Origin: Lithobates sylvaticus
Taxonomy: Eukaryota; Chordata; Amphibia; Anura; Ranidae
DNA: 64,000 nt
Reading direction: 5' to 3'
Assembly: GCA_028564925.1 (NCBI GenBank)
Contig: CM053026.1
Coordinates: forward strand, 594,315,161 to 594,379,160
Notes under the pieces: generated by a model
Database searches by the model: none
Seen by the model: the letters and a program-made list of their open reading frames with translations, nothing else
Told to the model about the DNA's origin: nothing
Shown: piece by piece, positions 12,072 to 21,930 of the stretch
Layout: every line of letters starts with the position of its first letter
How positions within the stretch are numbered: position 1 is the stretch's first letter
Program-made: the position numbers and the translations under genes

Positions 12072-12295
12072 CTACCCTGTTTCCCTGAAAATAAGACCTA
12101 GCGTGATTGTCGGTGATGGCTGCAATATAAGCTCTACCCCCCCAAATAAGCCCTAGTTAAAGTCCTTGTAGGTCTTATTTTCAGGGTAGGGCTTATTTTC
12201 ATGGAAACAAGGTAAGGCTTATTTGGAGGGTAGGGCTTATATTGCAGCCATCACCGACAATCACGCTAGGTCTTATTTTCGGGGAAACAGGGTAG
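12072..12295. mobile_element. Palindromic MITE, CCCTGTTTCCCTGAAAATAA ends
   Basis: The ends CCCTGTTTCCCTGAAAATAA and TTATTTTCGGGGAAACAGGG are inverted, and the arms stay matched for about 85 bp around a short AT-rich centre. Each end is flanked by TA, which suggests Tc1/mariner-type mobilisation. It lies in the 3' untranslated part of the LINE. Confidence 0.85.
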
Positions 12296-12438
12296 CTAGA
12301 AACTGAATTTAAAGATATGAATTTGAAGGATTATTCACGATTATTATACTGTAATGTATTTATCAAAAATGAATTTGCTATATTATGTAACTGTAATGGT
12401 GTGAATCCTGTTATACTTTTAATGTCTTTATTTGTTAT

Positions 12439-12939
12439 TTAAAGCGGTGTTCCGGCCGAAATTATACTTTTTAAATAAAAATACCCCTATAATACACAAG
12501 CTTAATGTATTCTAGTAAAGTTAGTCTGTAAACTAAGGTCTGTTTTGTTGGTTTTTAGCAGTAGTTTGTTATTTTATAAACTTGCAGCAGGCCGTGGCCA
12601 TCTTAAGTGTGGGCATCTGAAGCCAGACTGTATTACTTCCTGGATCTCATCCTTGCAGATCTCGTACATGCTCAGTGCAGCATAAGCAGTGTAATAGGTT
12701 TCAGGTCAGGTTTCCATAGCAACGGCAGTTTGAGAGGAAGTTGCTGCCCCTTCCCAGGAGGCATTGCAAACAGGAAATGATGCGATGGGCCGCGGCCAGG
12801 GAGGAGGAAGTGAAAAATGAATACAGCAGATATACAGTCTGTGCTGAAAAAAAATAAAAAAAATATCCAATTTGTTTACAGTGCACAGTTTAGTGAGGGA
12901 TGCTGAAGAGTTGTAAAAGTGGGTGGAGCTCCACTTTAA
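12439..12939. mobile_element. TTAA MITE with AGCGGTGTTCC ends
   Basis: TTAA then AGCGGTGTTCCGG at the left, and GTGGAGCTCCACT then TTAA at the right. The same family is at 55978-56661, where the two ends are closer matches to each other. About 500 bp, non-coding, inserted near the LINE 3' end. Confidence 0.85.
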
Positions 12940-13075
12940 TGTTCTGATAACTAAATAAAAAATTGAATGTTAAAAAAAATTGTTTGTATATATTTTTCTA
13001 ATTTTACTTCACCAACTTAGACTATTGTGTTCTGATCCATAACATATAATTCAGATTAAAAAAAAACATTGAACT

Positions 13076-13239
13076 AAAGGCTGTAATGTAACAAAATAGG
13101 TAAAAAGCCTAGGGGGTGAATACTTTTGCAAGGCACTGTATAGCGGGACTTCAATGTAAAGGCTGTAATGTAACAAAATAGGTAAAAAGCCTAGGGGGTG
13201 AATACTTTTGCAAGGCACTGTATAGCGGGACTTGTGCAA
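13076..13239. repeat. 82-bp tandem duplication of the Tc1 end plus flank
   Basis: Bases 13076-13157 are repeated from 13158. Each copy contains the last ~60 bp of Tc1, its terminal CACTG, the TA, and the first bases of the outer MITE (TAGCGGGACTT). Because target DNA is included, the duplication happened after the Tc1 insertion and is not part of the transposon. Confidence 0.92.
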
Positions 13240-13390
13240 TATTGTGGCAGACAATCGGACACAAACTAATAACACTAGCTGAGAAGGGGGTTAAACATCT
13301 AGGGCGATCAAATGGTTAATTGTGTGCCTAGCCAGTGTGGTGTTTACTATGTGTGCTGCTTTTTCTAGGGGAAGAGATGGATTTGAGTCC

Positions 13391-13617
13391 CTGCTTTGCA
13401 GGAACACAGAATCCCTCCCTTTTTTGGGTTTACATCCACTTTAATGGCTGTGTGTTGCGTTATTTTGAGGGGGCAGCAAATTTACACTGCTATACAAGCT
13501 GTACACTCACTACTTTAGATTGTAGCAAAGTGTAATTTCTTCATTGTTGTCACATGAAAAGATAGAATAAAATATTTACAAAAATGTGAGGGGTGTGCTC
13601 AATTTTGTGAGATACTG
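13391..13617. mobile_element. MITE end and terminal fragment of a second Tc1-like family
   Basis: At 13424-13446 the sequence GTTTACATCCACTTTAA is the right end of the MITE family seen whole at 21143-21799. From 13443, GGCTGTGTGTTGCGTTATTT to TTTTGTGAGATACTG at 13617 is the terminal ~175 bp of a Tc1/mariner-type element I recognise from fish and amphibians. The rest of that element is missing here. Confidence 0.7.
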
Positions 13618-13620
13618 TGG

Positions 13621-13693
<73 letters not shown>
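13618..13693. repeat. (GT)n(AT)n microsatellite
   Basis: About 11 GT repeats are followed by over 20 AT repeats, directly abutting the end of the Tc1-like fragment. Confidence 0.97.
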
Positions 13694-13694
<1 letters not shown>

Positions 13695-14080
13695 GTTTTT
13701 TTCTTCGCCCTGACATTCACTTCAAGAGAATCTATTTTTGGCATACCTGGCAGTGTTTTCAAAGCAATGAGACTAGGCACCTTGCGTTTAAATAGTGACT
13801 TGCATACAGTCCCTCAGACCGTCTCCAGTGCTCAATATAGAGAGGGAGAAAGACTACCAGGGCACAGGTCTCCACCTGCCCAGCAGACTGAGCAATACAG
13901 TTGATCTCTGAACAAGGAACAGAAAACAATGGAAACCAATGAGTTTTGCACTTTCTTCCTATTATTCTTTCTGGTAAAAGACAAACACACTCATGCGATA
14001 TCCAGGGTCTCAAAGAAATTATTTTTTCAATATATCAACAAAACAATATAACTTTACTCAGCATACAAAGAAATACTTAC

Positions 14081-14194
14081 GGGCAAGTCAGCATAGAAGT
14101 AGTGCTTTCGATCAAAAAGAGATTTCTTGTTTATAGTGCAGTTCAGCGCTAGGCCAGTCATCACTGCTGCTTCAATGCATCTCTTGTTGAGTGT
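14081..14194 (-). CDS. GATB: GATB exon (residues after PGTLP)
   Basis: This exon belongs to GATB, the B subunit of the mitochondrial GatCAB amidotransferase, which converts Glu-tRNA(Gln) into Gln-tRNA(Gln) with QRSL1 (GatA) and GATC. Read on the minus strand, it encodes 38 residues starting [19 protein letters not shown] and ending KHYFYADLP. That closely follows the vertebrate protein as I recall it ([18 protein letters not shown], then [11 protein letters not shown]). A TTTCAG acceptor precedes it (14195-14197) and a GTAAGT donor follows (14080 downward). It is 114 bp, phase 0 at both ends, and joins in frame to the exon at 33726-33876. The KHYFYADLP region is part of the catalytic cradle domain that contacts substrate tRNA in this family. 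The reading frame is intact. Confidence 0.95.
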
Positions 14195-14782
14195 CTGAAA
14201 TAAACACAAACATACAAATGAAATCTGTGCAAGATGTATGCTACACTAACTAAAGGCAAGTGTGGAGCAGATTTAGCAGTAATGCAGTGTTTGATGTGGG
14301 AGTCACGTCCTGAGAATAAAGACACCAAGAATTCCTTTAGGGAGCGTAAAGCCAGTCAGACTTTAGATCACAAAGCTACCCTTATAATCAATGGGCCAGT
14401 CACTGAGACAAGTGAAATTCCGCAGAGCATCTAGGAAGAAATTATTCATTGCTATTGCTTTATTAATCATAGCGTGCTGTGTACTAATCATAGCATATGA
14501 TAGCATGATTTTTTTTTACTTGTGTTATTTTATAGATTTAGACAAAATGTGTATTTCTCATCTAATGAAAAAATAAAAGGCTGATTTTCTAATTCTGGTT
14601 AAAAAAAGTGTAAACTCCCAACAATCTGCAAACAATAACTAACTTGACCTGTTCAATATATTAGGTAAGGTAAAAAAACCTAACCTAGAAAAAGTAGGTA
14701 AATAGGGACTTCGGGTTCTTCTCCAACTTTCCAGATTTAAATACTTGTTCCAGGCCAGTGACTCATAAGAGGGTCAGTAATA

Positions 14783-14962
14783 GTGATGGGCTTGGGCATG
14801 TTTGGATCGAACCTGCCAGGAAGCAGTCACTGCACACCGCCAATCATAGGCAGTGAGGCATTTCCCAACCGGCAGCTGCACATACACATGCTGCCTATTA
14901 TTGGCGGGGTGTGCAGCGCTGGCTTCCTGGCTGGTTTGATATTAACACGCCCGATCCCATTC
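14783..14962. mobile_element. Short MITE, inverted ends
   Basis: Starting ATGGGCTTGGGCATGTTTGG and ending in a matching CACGCCCGATCCCAT, with further inverted matches inward (CTGCCAGGAAG against CTTCCTGGCTGG). About 180 bp, non-coding, family unknown. Confidence 0.65.
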
Positions 14963-15047
14963 TTAGTCAGCAATTATCTGTTTTCCTCAGGAAATGTTAA
15001 CCTCAAAGGTCCTTTCATACTTATGTTTGTGCATTACAGATCGTGTA

Positions 15048-15464
15048 TTAATCACTTACTGATCGCTGCACACAGATGTACAACGGCAAAATGGCATAGG
15101 CAGGCAAATGAGTGTACCTGTATGTCCCTTGCTGCCTATCGGTGCGTGCGCGCACTACCACGCTGCGGGAGCGTGCCCGCGGTTCATAATTACCAAGAAC
15201 AGAAATTCTGTCCATCCTCCCCTGACCGAATGAGGATCTGTCTGTCTGTTTACACTGACAGATCCCCATTCTGTCTCTCTCAGGAGTGATCGCGGTTGGC
15301 CGGCAGACATCATGGCCGCCGGCCATGCACATCAGCTCAGGCGTCACGTCACGGGAGCGATCCCCCTAGTGGTCTTAAAGCGGCCGACGTACAATGACGG
15401 CGATTTGTCCAGGAGAGCCAACCTGCCACAGTACAACTGCGGCGGCTGGTCCTTAACTGGTTAA
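15048..15464. mobile_element. Short TTAA MITE
   Basis: TTAATCACTTACTGATCG at the left and a right end reading GGTCCTTAACTGG then TTAA. The GC-rich body (ACACAGATGTAC, GCGGGAGCGTGCCC) is the outer half of the larger family at 54111-54998, without its A/T-rich core. It abuts the Tc1-like element that follows. Confidence 0.75.
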
Positions 15465-16450
15465 AGAGTGAGGGTGTCTCAGAAGTTAAGATGGGCAGAG
15501 GTTTACCAATCTATGAAAAGTTGCGTCTAAAAATTGTTAATTTCAGAATAACGTTCCTCAACGTAAAATTGCAAACTCCTAATATATCATCATCTACAAT
15601 ACATAATATCAAAAGATTCTGAGAATCTGCATACATATCTGTGCGTAGGGGACAAGGTCAAAATGCAATATTGGATGCCCGTAATCTTTGTGCCCTCAGA
15701 TGATACTGCATTAAAAACAGGCATGATTCTTTGATGGACATTACTGCATGGGCTCAGGAATGCTTCCAAAAAGTATCCTGCGACTAAAGAGGAGAGTGAC
15801 CTTCCAGCTTGTTATCAGCGCTTGGTTCAAAAGCTTGCATCTCTGATGGTATGGGGGTGCAAATGCGTATAAAATGGGCAACTTGCACATCTGGAAAGGC
15901 ACCATGCTGAAAGATATATCCAGGTTTTAGAGTAGCATATGCTCCCATCCAGATAATTTATTTTTTAGGAAAGGCCTCACATATTTCAGCAGGACAATGC
16001 TAAACCGCATACTACATCTATGACAACAGCATGGCTTTATAGTAGAACAGCCTGGGTGCCCAACTGACCTGCCTGCAGTCCAGAATTGTCATCGATTGAA
16101 GATATTTGGCACATCTTGAAACAAAAAATACAACAAAGAAGACCCAGGACTGCTGAGCAGTTAAAATCCTATATCAAGCAAGAATGGGACAACATTCCTC
16201 TCCCAAAACTCCAGCAACTCGTCTCCTCAGTTCCCAGACATTTACAGAGTGTCACAGATAAACATGGCCTTGTCCCAACTTTTTTGAGACATTGCTGCCA
16301 TCAAATTTCAAAATTACCTTATTTTTTAAAAAATTGTAAATTTTTTCAGTTTAAACATTTAATTTGGTTTTCTATTGTGAATAAAATGTGGGTTTTTGAG
16401 ATTTGCAAGGTAGATTTTACACAGTATCTCAACTTTTAGAATTGGGGTTG
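15465..16450 (+). mobile_element. Decayed second Tc1-like transposon
   Basis: The right end AATTGGGGTTG at 16440-16450 is followed by TA and matches a Tc1-like family known in fish and frogs. The left end was not found; the element begins close to its transposase start and probably lost its 5' terminus. Confidence 0.8.
15491..16300 (+). pseudogene. Tc1-like transposase pseudogene (second family)
   Basis: The degenerate coding sequence opens at the ATG at 15491 (reading MGRGLPIYEKLRLKIV). It then gives helix-turn-helix residues (SSSTIHNI, KRF), a stretch reading HDSLMDITAWAQECFQK, then IEDIWHILKQKIQQRRPRT, the C-terminal region that follows the catalytic Glu. In between, the frame changes repeatedly and residues are missing, including most of the first two catalytic motifs. 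Only the last part, 16086-16320, is a long open frame. This belongs to a different Tc1 subfamily from the element at 8555. It is non-functional. Confidence 0.88.
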
Positions 16451-16621
16451 TACAAACATCTTGAAACTGAAGACATTTTGCATGGAAAAGTGGTCAGAGA
16501 CTAGTTGGCTAAAAAAAATGCCTTGTCATTTCTTCTAAAGGAAATACCAGCTTTTGAAATTGAATAAATTTATATATTGTATTTACCTTTTCTACAGTAC
16601 ACCATTACAACTATTTGTAAT

Positions 16622-17393
16622 TTAACCACTTGCTTACTGGGCACTTAAACCCCCCTCCTATCCAGGCCAATTTTCAGCTTTCAGCGCTGTTGCACTTTGA
16701 ATGACAATTGCGCGGTCATACAACACTGTACCCAAATTACACTATCATTTATCATTTTTTTTTCCCAAATAGAGCTTTCTTTTGGTGGTATTTGATCACC
16801 TCTGCGATTTTTATTTTTTGTTAAATTTTTTTAAAAAGACCGAATTTAAAAAAAATATATTTTCTATTTTTTTTAAATTTTGTTAAAAAATTTAAAATGG
16901 GTAAATTTTGTCCGTCATTGATGTACGCTGATGAGGCGGCAGTGATGGGTGGCAGTGATGGGCACTGATGGGTGGCAGTGATGGGCACTGATGGGTGGCA
17001 GTGATAGGCAGCACTTTTAGGTGGCACTGATTGGCGGCACTGGTGGGCATTGATAGGTGGCATACATGAGGCATAATTGCCTCTGACTTTTCGGGACCGA
17101 TGTCCGTTTAAGATGAGCCGGTGAACGGCTTTTTTTTTCTCCTCCGCTGTCAGCGTGAGGAGAAAAAGAAAACGATCACCAAGCTTTTGTTTTTATCATG
17201 TGATCAGCTGTCATTGGCTGACATCTGATCACATGGTAAGGGGCCTGATCGCTGATCACCCGAGTCTCAGGGATTCGGTGATCACAGCGCGCAGGGAGCG
17301 TGCACAGGGGAGGCCGTCATGTGACGGCCTCCCGGGAATTCAGATCCGCGCTGTGGCCGTCATTCGGCCATAGCGCGGATGTCAAGTGGTTAA
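16622..17393. mobile_element. TTAA MITE with internal minisatellite
   Basis: TTAACCACTTGCTTACTGGG at 16622 and a right end GTCAAGTGG followed by TTAA (17390-17393). An A/T-rich block sits at 16740-16900. A degenerate tandem repeat based on GGTGGCAGTGATGGGCACTG occupies about 16930-17060. Non-coding. Confidence 0.9.
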
Positions 17394-18095
17394 ACACCTC
17401 CCGTCCGCCATATAGACAAATGACAGCGGGCGGGATCCCCTCTTGTCTCAAAGCAATTGTGCGCAGCGCAGCGATTGTGGGCACGTTGTGCCCAATCACA
17501 GCCGATCACATGTAAACACAGAACTGCCAGTAATCGGTTCTCCTCACCTCACACTGACAGAGTGAGGAGAGAAGAGCCGATCAGTGGCATCTCCTCACAG
17601 GGAAGACCTGTACAGATAATTAGGGCACTGATTATCAGTGCAGTCCCAACAGTGCCCATCAGTGACACCAATCTGTGCCCATCAGTGATGCAATTCAGTG
17701 CTGCCTTTCAGTGCCTGCTCATCAGTGCCGCCTATCCGTGCCACGTATCATTGCCCATAAGTGCCACTTATCAGTGGTGCATATTAGTGCCTCCTTATCA
17801 GTTCCATGTCATTAGTGCCCTTCAGTGCCACCTCATCAGTGCAGCCTACCAGTGTCCATCAGTGTAGCCTCATCAGCGCACACCAGTGAAGGAGAAAAAT
17901 TACTTAGAAAGTTTTTTGACAGAAACTATGAAAAACTAAATTTTTTTCATAATTTTCGGAAAAATGTTAGCAAAAAAAAAAAACACCAAAAGAAAGCTCT
18001 ATTTGTGGGGAAAAAAATAATAAAAATGTATTTGGGTACAGCGTTGCATGAATGCGCAACTGTCATTCAAAGTGTAACAGCGCTGAAAACGGAAT
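17390..18095. mobile_element. Second TTAA MITE, opposite orientation, truncated
   Basis: It shares the TTAA at 17390-17393 with its neighbour, then reads ACACCTCCCGTCCGCC. The internal ATCAGTGCC-type minisatellite (about 17630-17890) is in the opposite orientation to that of the neighbour. The expected terminal CAAGTGGTTAA is missing; the family sequence stops after AGCGCTGAAAACGG near 18095. Confidence 0.75.
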
Positions 18096-18977
18096 AAATT
18101 ATTGAAAAGGCTGATTTTTCTAGTGTTCTTATTCATGTATATCACCTTTACCTGTAGGTACTGTTCGAATGACAACCTAATGTTTGCCTGTTCAAATATG
18201 TTGAAATAATTTCCATGGGGTTTACTTAATTTTTCACATGACTGTATATGCATTACAACTGTTTAGCTCTAATTTTGTGTTTATTAATAAAACTATTCTC
18301 ATTTGTTTGTTTTATTTGTTGTTTAGCACTACTCTGGCAATAAGATATAATTAATAAATACAAATTTACCTTTAATGTGTATAAAAAAAAATACTTTCAG
18401 ACTAAAACCAGTGCTGGATAAGAAAATTTGGAAAGTACCGTATCTACTAATATATATATTAAAAAAGGTAATATAGAAGGTGTTGAGTCAATATTAATGC
18501 TATCCGTTCTTTACTGTCAAAAGGTGACAGCAGAGAAAATGTGATTGCTAATATCAAATTGAGGCTTTTTTATGCTTAAAAGAAAATCGGCTTTAGATTC
18601 ATTTTTATCCTGCAAGAGAAATTTAATAAATGGTAGTACAAGAAAACGCCTGTGGTTATCTCTTTTTCCTGAAAACAGCTGGGACAATGATACCAGATCT
18701 GGTAGTTAAAAATTTGAACAGAAAAAAAAAGACTTTCTTACATCAGACATTTAAAACTGCTTTGCTGCCCAAAAAGAAATTAACATGAACAAGGATCACA
18801 TACAATAAAGTATCCAGCGTTAGTCAGATATGCTAATATATGAAATAAAAAGGCAAATTACAATTGTGAAAACTGCGCAAAAGAACAGGCTTCGAAAATA
18901 ACCAGCTAACTCAAAAACATAGGTCAACACCTATATTGTGTTTAGCCCCACTTCATCGAAGGAGCTATTGGGAGAGA
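18096..18977. other. No gene or repeat recognised
   Basis: AT-rich sequence lacking recognisable exons. It may be unique intron of GATB. Confidence 0.4.
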
Positions 18978-19339
18978 TTTACTGCGTTTCTGCAGTGATT
19001 TTTGCGATGCTTGCCGCGTTCTTGGACAATTGTTTTTACCACAATTCCCGTTTTTTTTTTTTTAAACTGTATATAGCTGGTTGCTAAGGAGGGGGCCGGG
19101 AAGCTGGCCACCGCGTCCTTAACAACCGATGAGTCATCAGCTGTCAGCAGGCTTCCCTGCTGAATGTAAAAAAAAAAAAAAAAAGAATTGCCGGCTAAAA
19201 AAAAAATCATGAAAAAAAACAGCATGGGGTCCCCCCCCAGATCCATATCAGGCCCTTGGTTCTAGTATGGATTCGAATGGAATCAAATATTTTTTTTAAA
19301 ATAGCGTGGGGTCCCCCCCCAAAATCCAGACCCTTATCC

Positions 19340-19769
19340 AAGCATAAAAGAGATATTTGGGGGGCACACCCTAAAAAATGCATAAAGATGGTGCTGCCAT
19401 AAGACCATACAACAGAACAAACATATTACAGCGCACACATGCAAAACTGACATTTACCTCCAGCAAGGCTATTTAAAAGCACCTAGACAGACATTTTCAA
19501 AAAACATTATCAAAAAATATGGGGATTTGGTCACACCATATTGCTATATGGTGCTTAAGCCCACTTACTGCGACAAAGTACCCCATGATTCACTAATCAT
19601 GGGGTACTTTGTCGCAGTAAGTGGGCTTAAGCACCATATAGCAATATGGTGTGACCAAATCCCCATATTTTTTGATAATGTTTTTTGAAAATGTCTGTCT
19701 AGGTGCTTTTAAATAGCCTTGCTGGAGGTAAATGTCAGTTTTGCACGTGTGCGCTGTAATATGTTTGTT
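19340..19769. mobile_element. Foldback insertion with 175-bp arms, 1 mismatch
   Basis: Bases 19416-19590 and 19595-19769 are reverse complements at 174 of 175 positions, with a 4-base loop (CACT). The pair lies inside the left arm of the giant palindrome. The host sequence CCCTTATCC occurs on both sides (19331-19339 and 19770-19778), consistent with a 9-bp or longer target duplication. That, with the long inverted repeats, is what MULE-type elements do. About 75 bp at the left (19340-19415) lies outside the matched arms, so the exact boundary is unresolved. Confidence 0.9.
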
Positions 19770-21142
19770 CCCTTATCCGAGCATGTCGCCCGGCAGGTCA
19801 GGAAAGGAAGGGGGCAAGCAAGCGCCCCCCCTGCTGAACCATACCAGGCCACATGCCCTCAACATGGGGGGATGGGTTCTTTAGAACAGGGGGGCTCTGC
19901 GCCCCCCCCCCCCCCCCCACCCCAAAGCACCTTGCCCCCATGTTGATGGGGACAATGGCCTCTTCCCGACAACCCTTGCCCGGTGGTTGTCGGGGTCTGT
20001 AGGCGGGGGTTTATCGGAATCTGGAAACCCCCTTTAACAAGGGGGCCTCCAGATCCCGCCCCCCCATATGAATGAGTATCGGATACATTGTACCCCTACC
20101 CATTCACCAAAAAAAAAAATAGTGTAGTGTTAACAAATACAGTAGAAAGTTTTTAACAAGTCTTTTATTAAACATATCTTCTTCCCCGCTTTTTCCTCCA
20201 GTCTTCTTCCATCTTCTGGGCTTCTCTTTCTCCCGCTTCTTCTTCTGCTCTTCTTTCTTCTGTCTTCTTTGTCCTGTGTTCTTCTTCCTCTGCCGCCGAC
20301 AACCCTCCTGCGATGCTGCGCCCCGCTGAGCTGTCCATGCCGATGTCAAGCATAACGATGGGGGCGTGGCCCTCAGATTACGCCATCCGGAGGTCCCGCC
20401 CCCTGTGACATCACGGACCCATCATGCCCCGGGTGGTGACGTCACAATAGGACGGGGCCTCCGTATGACGTAATCTGATGGTCACGCCCCCATCATTATC
20501 TAAGAAACGCAGCATCGGAGGAGGGTTGTCGGCGGAAGAACACTGGACAAAGAAGACAGAAGAAAGAAGAAGAGCGGAAGAAGCAGGAGAAGTCCGGAGG
20601 ATGAAGCTGCAGGAGAAGATGAAGGAAGACCGGAGGAAGAAGATATTTTTAATAAAAGACTTGTCAAAAACTGTCTACTGTATTTTTTCACACTACACTA
20701 CTTTTTTTTTTGTGAATGGGTAGGTGTACAATGTACCCGATACTCATTCACATAGGGGGGGAGGCTGGGAACTGGGGGTTAAAGGGGGCTTCCAGATTCC
20801 GATAAGCCCCCCGCCCGCAAACCCCAACAACCACTGGGCAAGGGTTGTCAGGAAGGAAGAGCCCCCCCCTGCCCCAAAGCACCCATCCCCCCCATGTTGA
20901 GGGCATGTGGTCGCTCGCTCGTCCCATCCCTTTCCTGACCTGCCGGGTGGCATGCTCGGATAAGGGTCCTGGTATGGATTTTGGGGGGGACCCCATGCCA
21001 TTTTTTTTTTTAAATGATGGCGTGGAGGGATCCCCTCCGAATCCATACTAGACCCAAGGGCTAGTATTAGTATGCTTTAGACGGCAATTCTTTTTTTCAC
21101 ATTCAGCGGGAAGCCCGATGACAGCTGATGACTCATCGGCTG

Positions 21143-21799
21143 TTAAAGTGGATGTCATAATGTAGAGAATACGATTTCCTTGCATTTGAACCCAGTCTTG
21201 CCACACAGATTTACTCCAGCCCTGAGAAAACCTCTTTTATTGTTCAGTTAGAAATATCTTGACAAAGTGCTGAAAATTTTGTCAAAAACGCCCCCTTGCT
21301 GTGAGTGACAGGTGATTTACATATCTCATGCACTAGCCTGAGACAGGCACATCCTGTGTAATTATAAAAAGTGAGAAATTCACCCCTCCCCCACATAACA
21401 ATGATGGAAAGGAATGTTATCTATGATCAGGTGACCTGACACACACACTGCAATATAACAATCATAAGATCACTAGATGTTCTACTCTGCCCAACTCTGA
21501 CTACATACATCTCCCCTATATTCTTCTTGCTGTTCACTCGAGAATACATTTTCTTTCACCCTGGTCTGTGGTCTGTGCCTGTTTCAGGCTAGTGCATGAG
21601 ATATGTAAATCACCTGTTACTCACAGCAAGGGGGCGTTTTTGACAAAGTTTTCAGCACTTTGTCAAGATATTTCTAACTGAACAATAAAAGAGGATTTCT
21701 CAGGGCTGGAGTAAATCTGTGTGGCAAGACTGGGCTCAAATTAAAGGAAATCTTATTCTCTACATTATGACATCAAAAGTGGGTTTACATCCACTTTAA
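21143..21799. mobile_element. TTAA MITE with ~200-bp inverted repeats
   Basis: TTAAAGTGGATGTCATAATG at 21143 and a mirrored right end with ACATCCACTTTAA. The arms match over about 190 bp (21154-21350 against 21585-21773). TTAA is present at both ends. The undisturbed mirror arm of the palindrome (near 19110-19135) has a single TTAA at the corresponding place, so this copy shows TTAA duplication directly. Confidence 0.95.
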
Positions 21800-21930
21800 G
21801 GACGCGGCGGAAGGCTTTCCGGTCCCCTCCTTAGCAACCAGCTATATACAGTGTAAAAAAAAAAAAGGAGGAACACAAATTGCAGCAAAATCGCGTCAAA
21901 ATCACAGTTAAAAATGCGGTACTTACGTTT

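Larger units (their letters stand above)
9938..12985 (+). mobile_element. 5'-truncated L1/Tx1-like LINE inside Tc1
   Basis: LINE-derived sequence interrupts the Tc1 element. It begins in the C-terminal half of ORF2 and ends near an A-rich tail at about 12970-12980, so it inserted as a 5'-truncated copy in plus orientation. Three smaller elements sit within it (10620-11161, 12072-12295, 12439-12939). I could not define a target duplication, so both junctions are accurate only to about 20 bp. Confidence 0.82.
8555..13138 (-). mobile_element. Tc1-like DNA transposon, split by a LINE
   Basis: The left end CAGTGCCTTGCAAAAGTATT follows a TA dinucleotide (8553-8554). The right end, ending in TTGCAAGGCACTG, stops at 13138 before TA. 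The transposase remnant reads on the minus strand (8749-9689). Internal sequence runs to about 9937, is interrupted by LINE DNA, and resumes at about 12985. It is non-autonomous now. It interrupts the outer TTAA MITE exactly at the TA. Confidence 0.93.
8078..13390. mobile_element. TTAA MITE, outer layer of a four-level nest
   Basis: The element opens at TTAACCACTTGGCC (8078). Its characteristic body includes the AATAGAGCT block, A/T-rich core and TAATGGCGGC. It runs to 8554 and resumes at 13223 after the Tc1 insertion with GCGGGACTTGTGC and GGCAGACAATCGG, matching other copies at 33140 and 62735. Its right end is not intact: the family sequence is lost near 13390. TTAA-flanked CCACTT ends suggest piggyBac-superfamily mobilisation. 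Confidence 0.75.
18978..21930. repeat. Giant imperfect palindrome centred near 20425
   Basis: Left and right arms are inverted, diverged copies of one ~0.9-1 kb sequence. Paired landmarks around the centre are GATGGGGGCGTGGCC with its mirror (20360/20480), the TCTTCTTTGTCC block with its mirror (20265/20545), and GGTCAGGAAAGG with CCTTTCCTGACC (19797/20930). Further out, GACTCATCGGCTG at 21130 mirrors CCGATGAGTC near 19130. The arms contain two later insertions (19340-19769 and 21143-21799). A one-armed fragment of the same family is at 53490-53985. It probably is a large foldback or MITE-like element. Confidence 0.88.

Noticed and set aside
13550-13904. Frames rich in YIYIYI or VCVCV
   Set aside because: These are translations of the GT/AT microsatellite.
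1-14080. Next GATB exon (AGYQIT region)
   Set aside because: I looked for the conserved sequence on the minus strand and did not find it. It probably lies beyond the left window edge.
20104-20723. Charged Glu/Lys/Arg-rich frames near the palindrome centre
   Set aside because: They come from the purine-rich arm of the palindrome, occur in both arms as mirrored versions and have no conserved domain.
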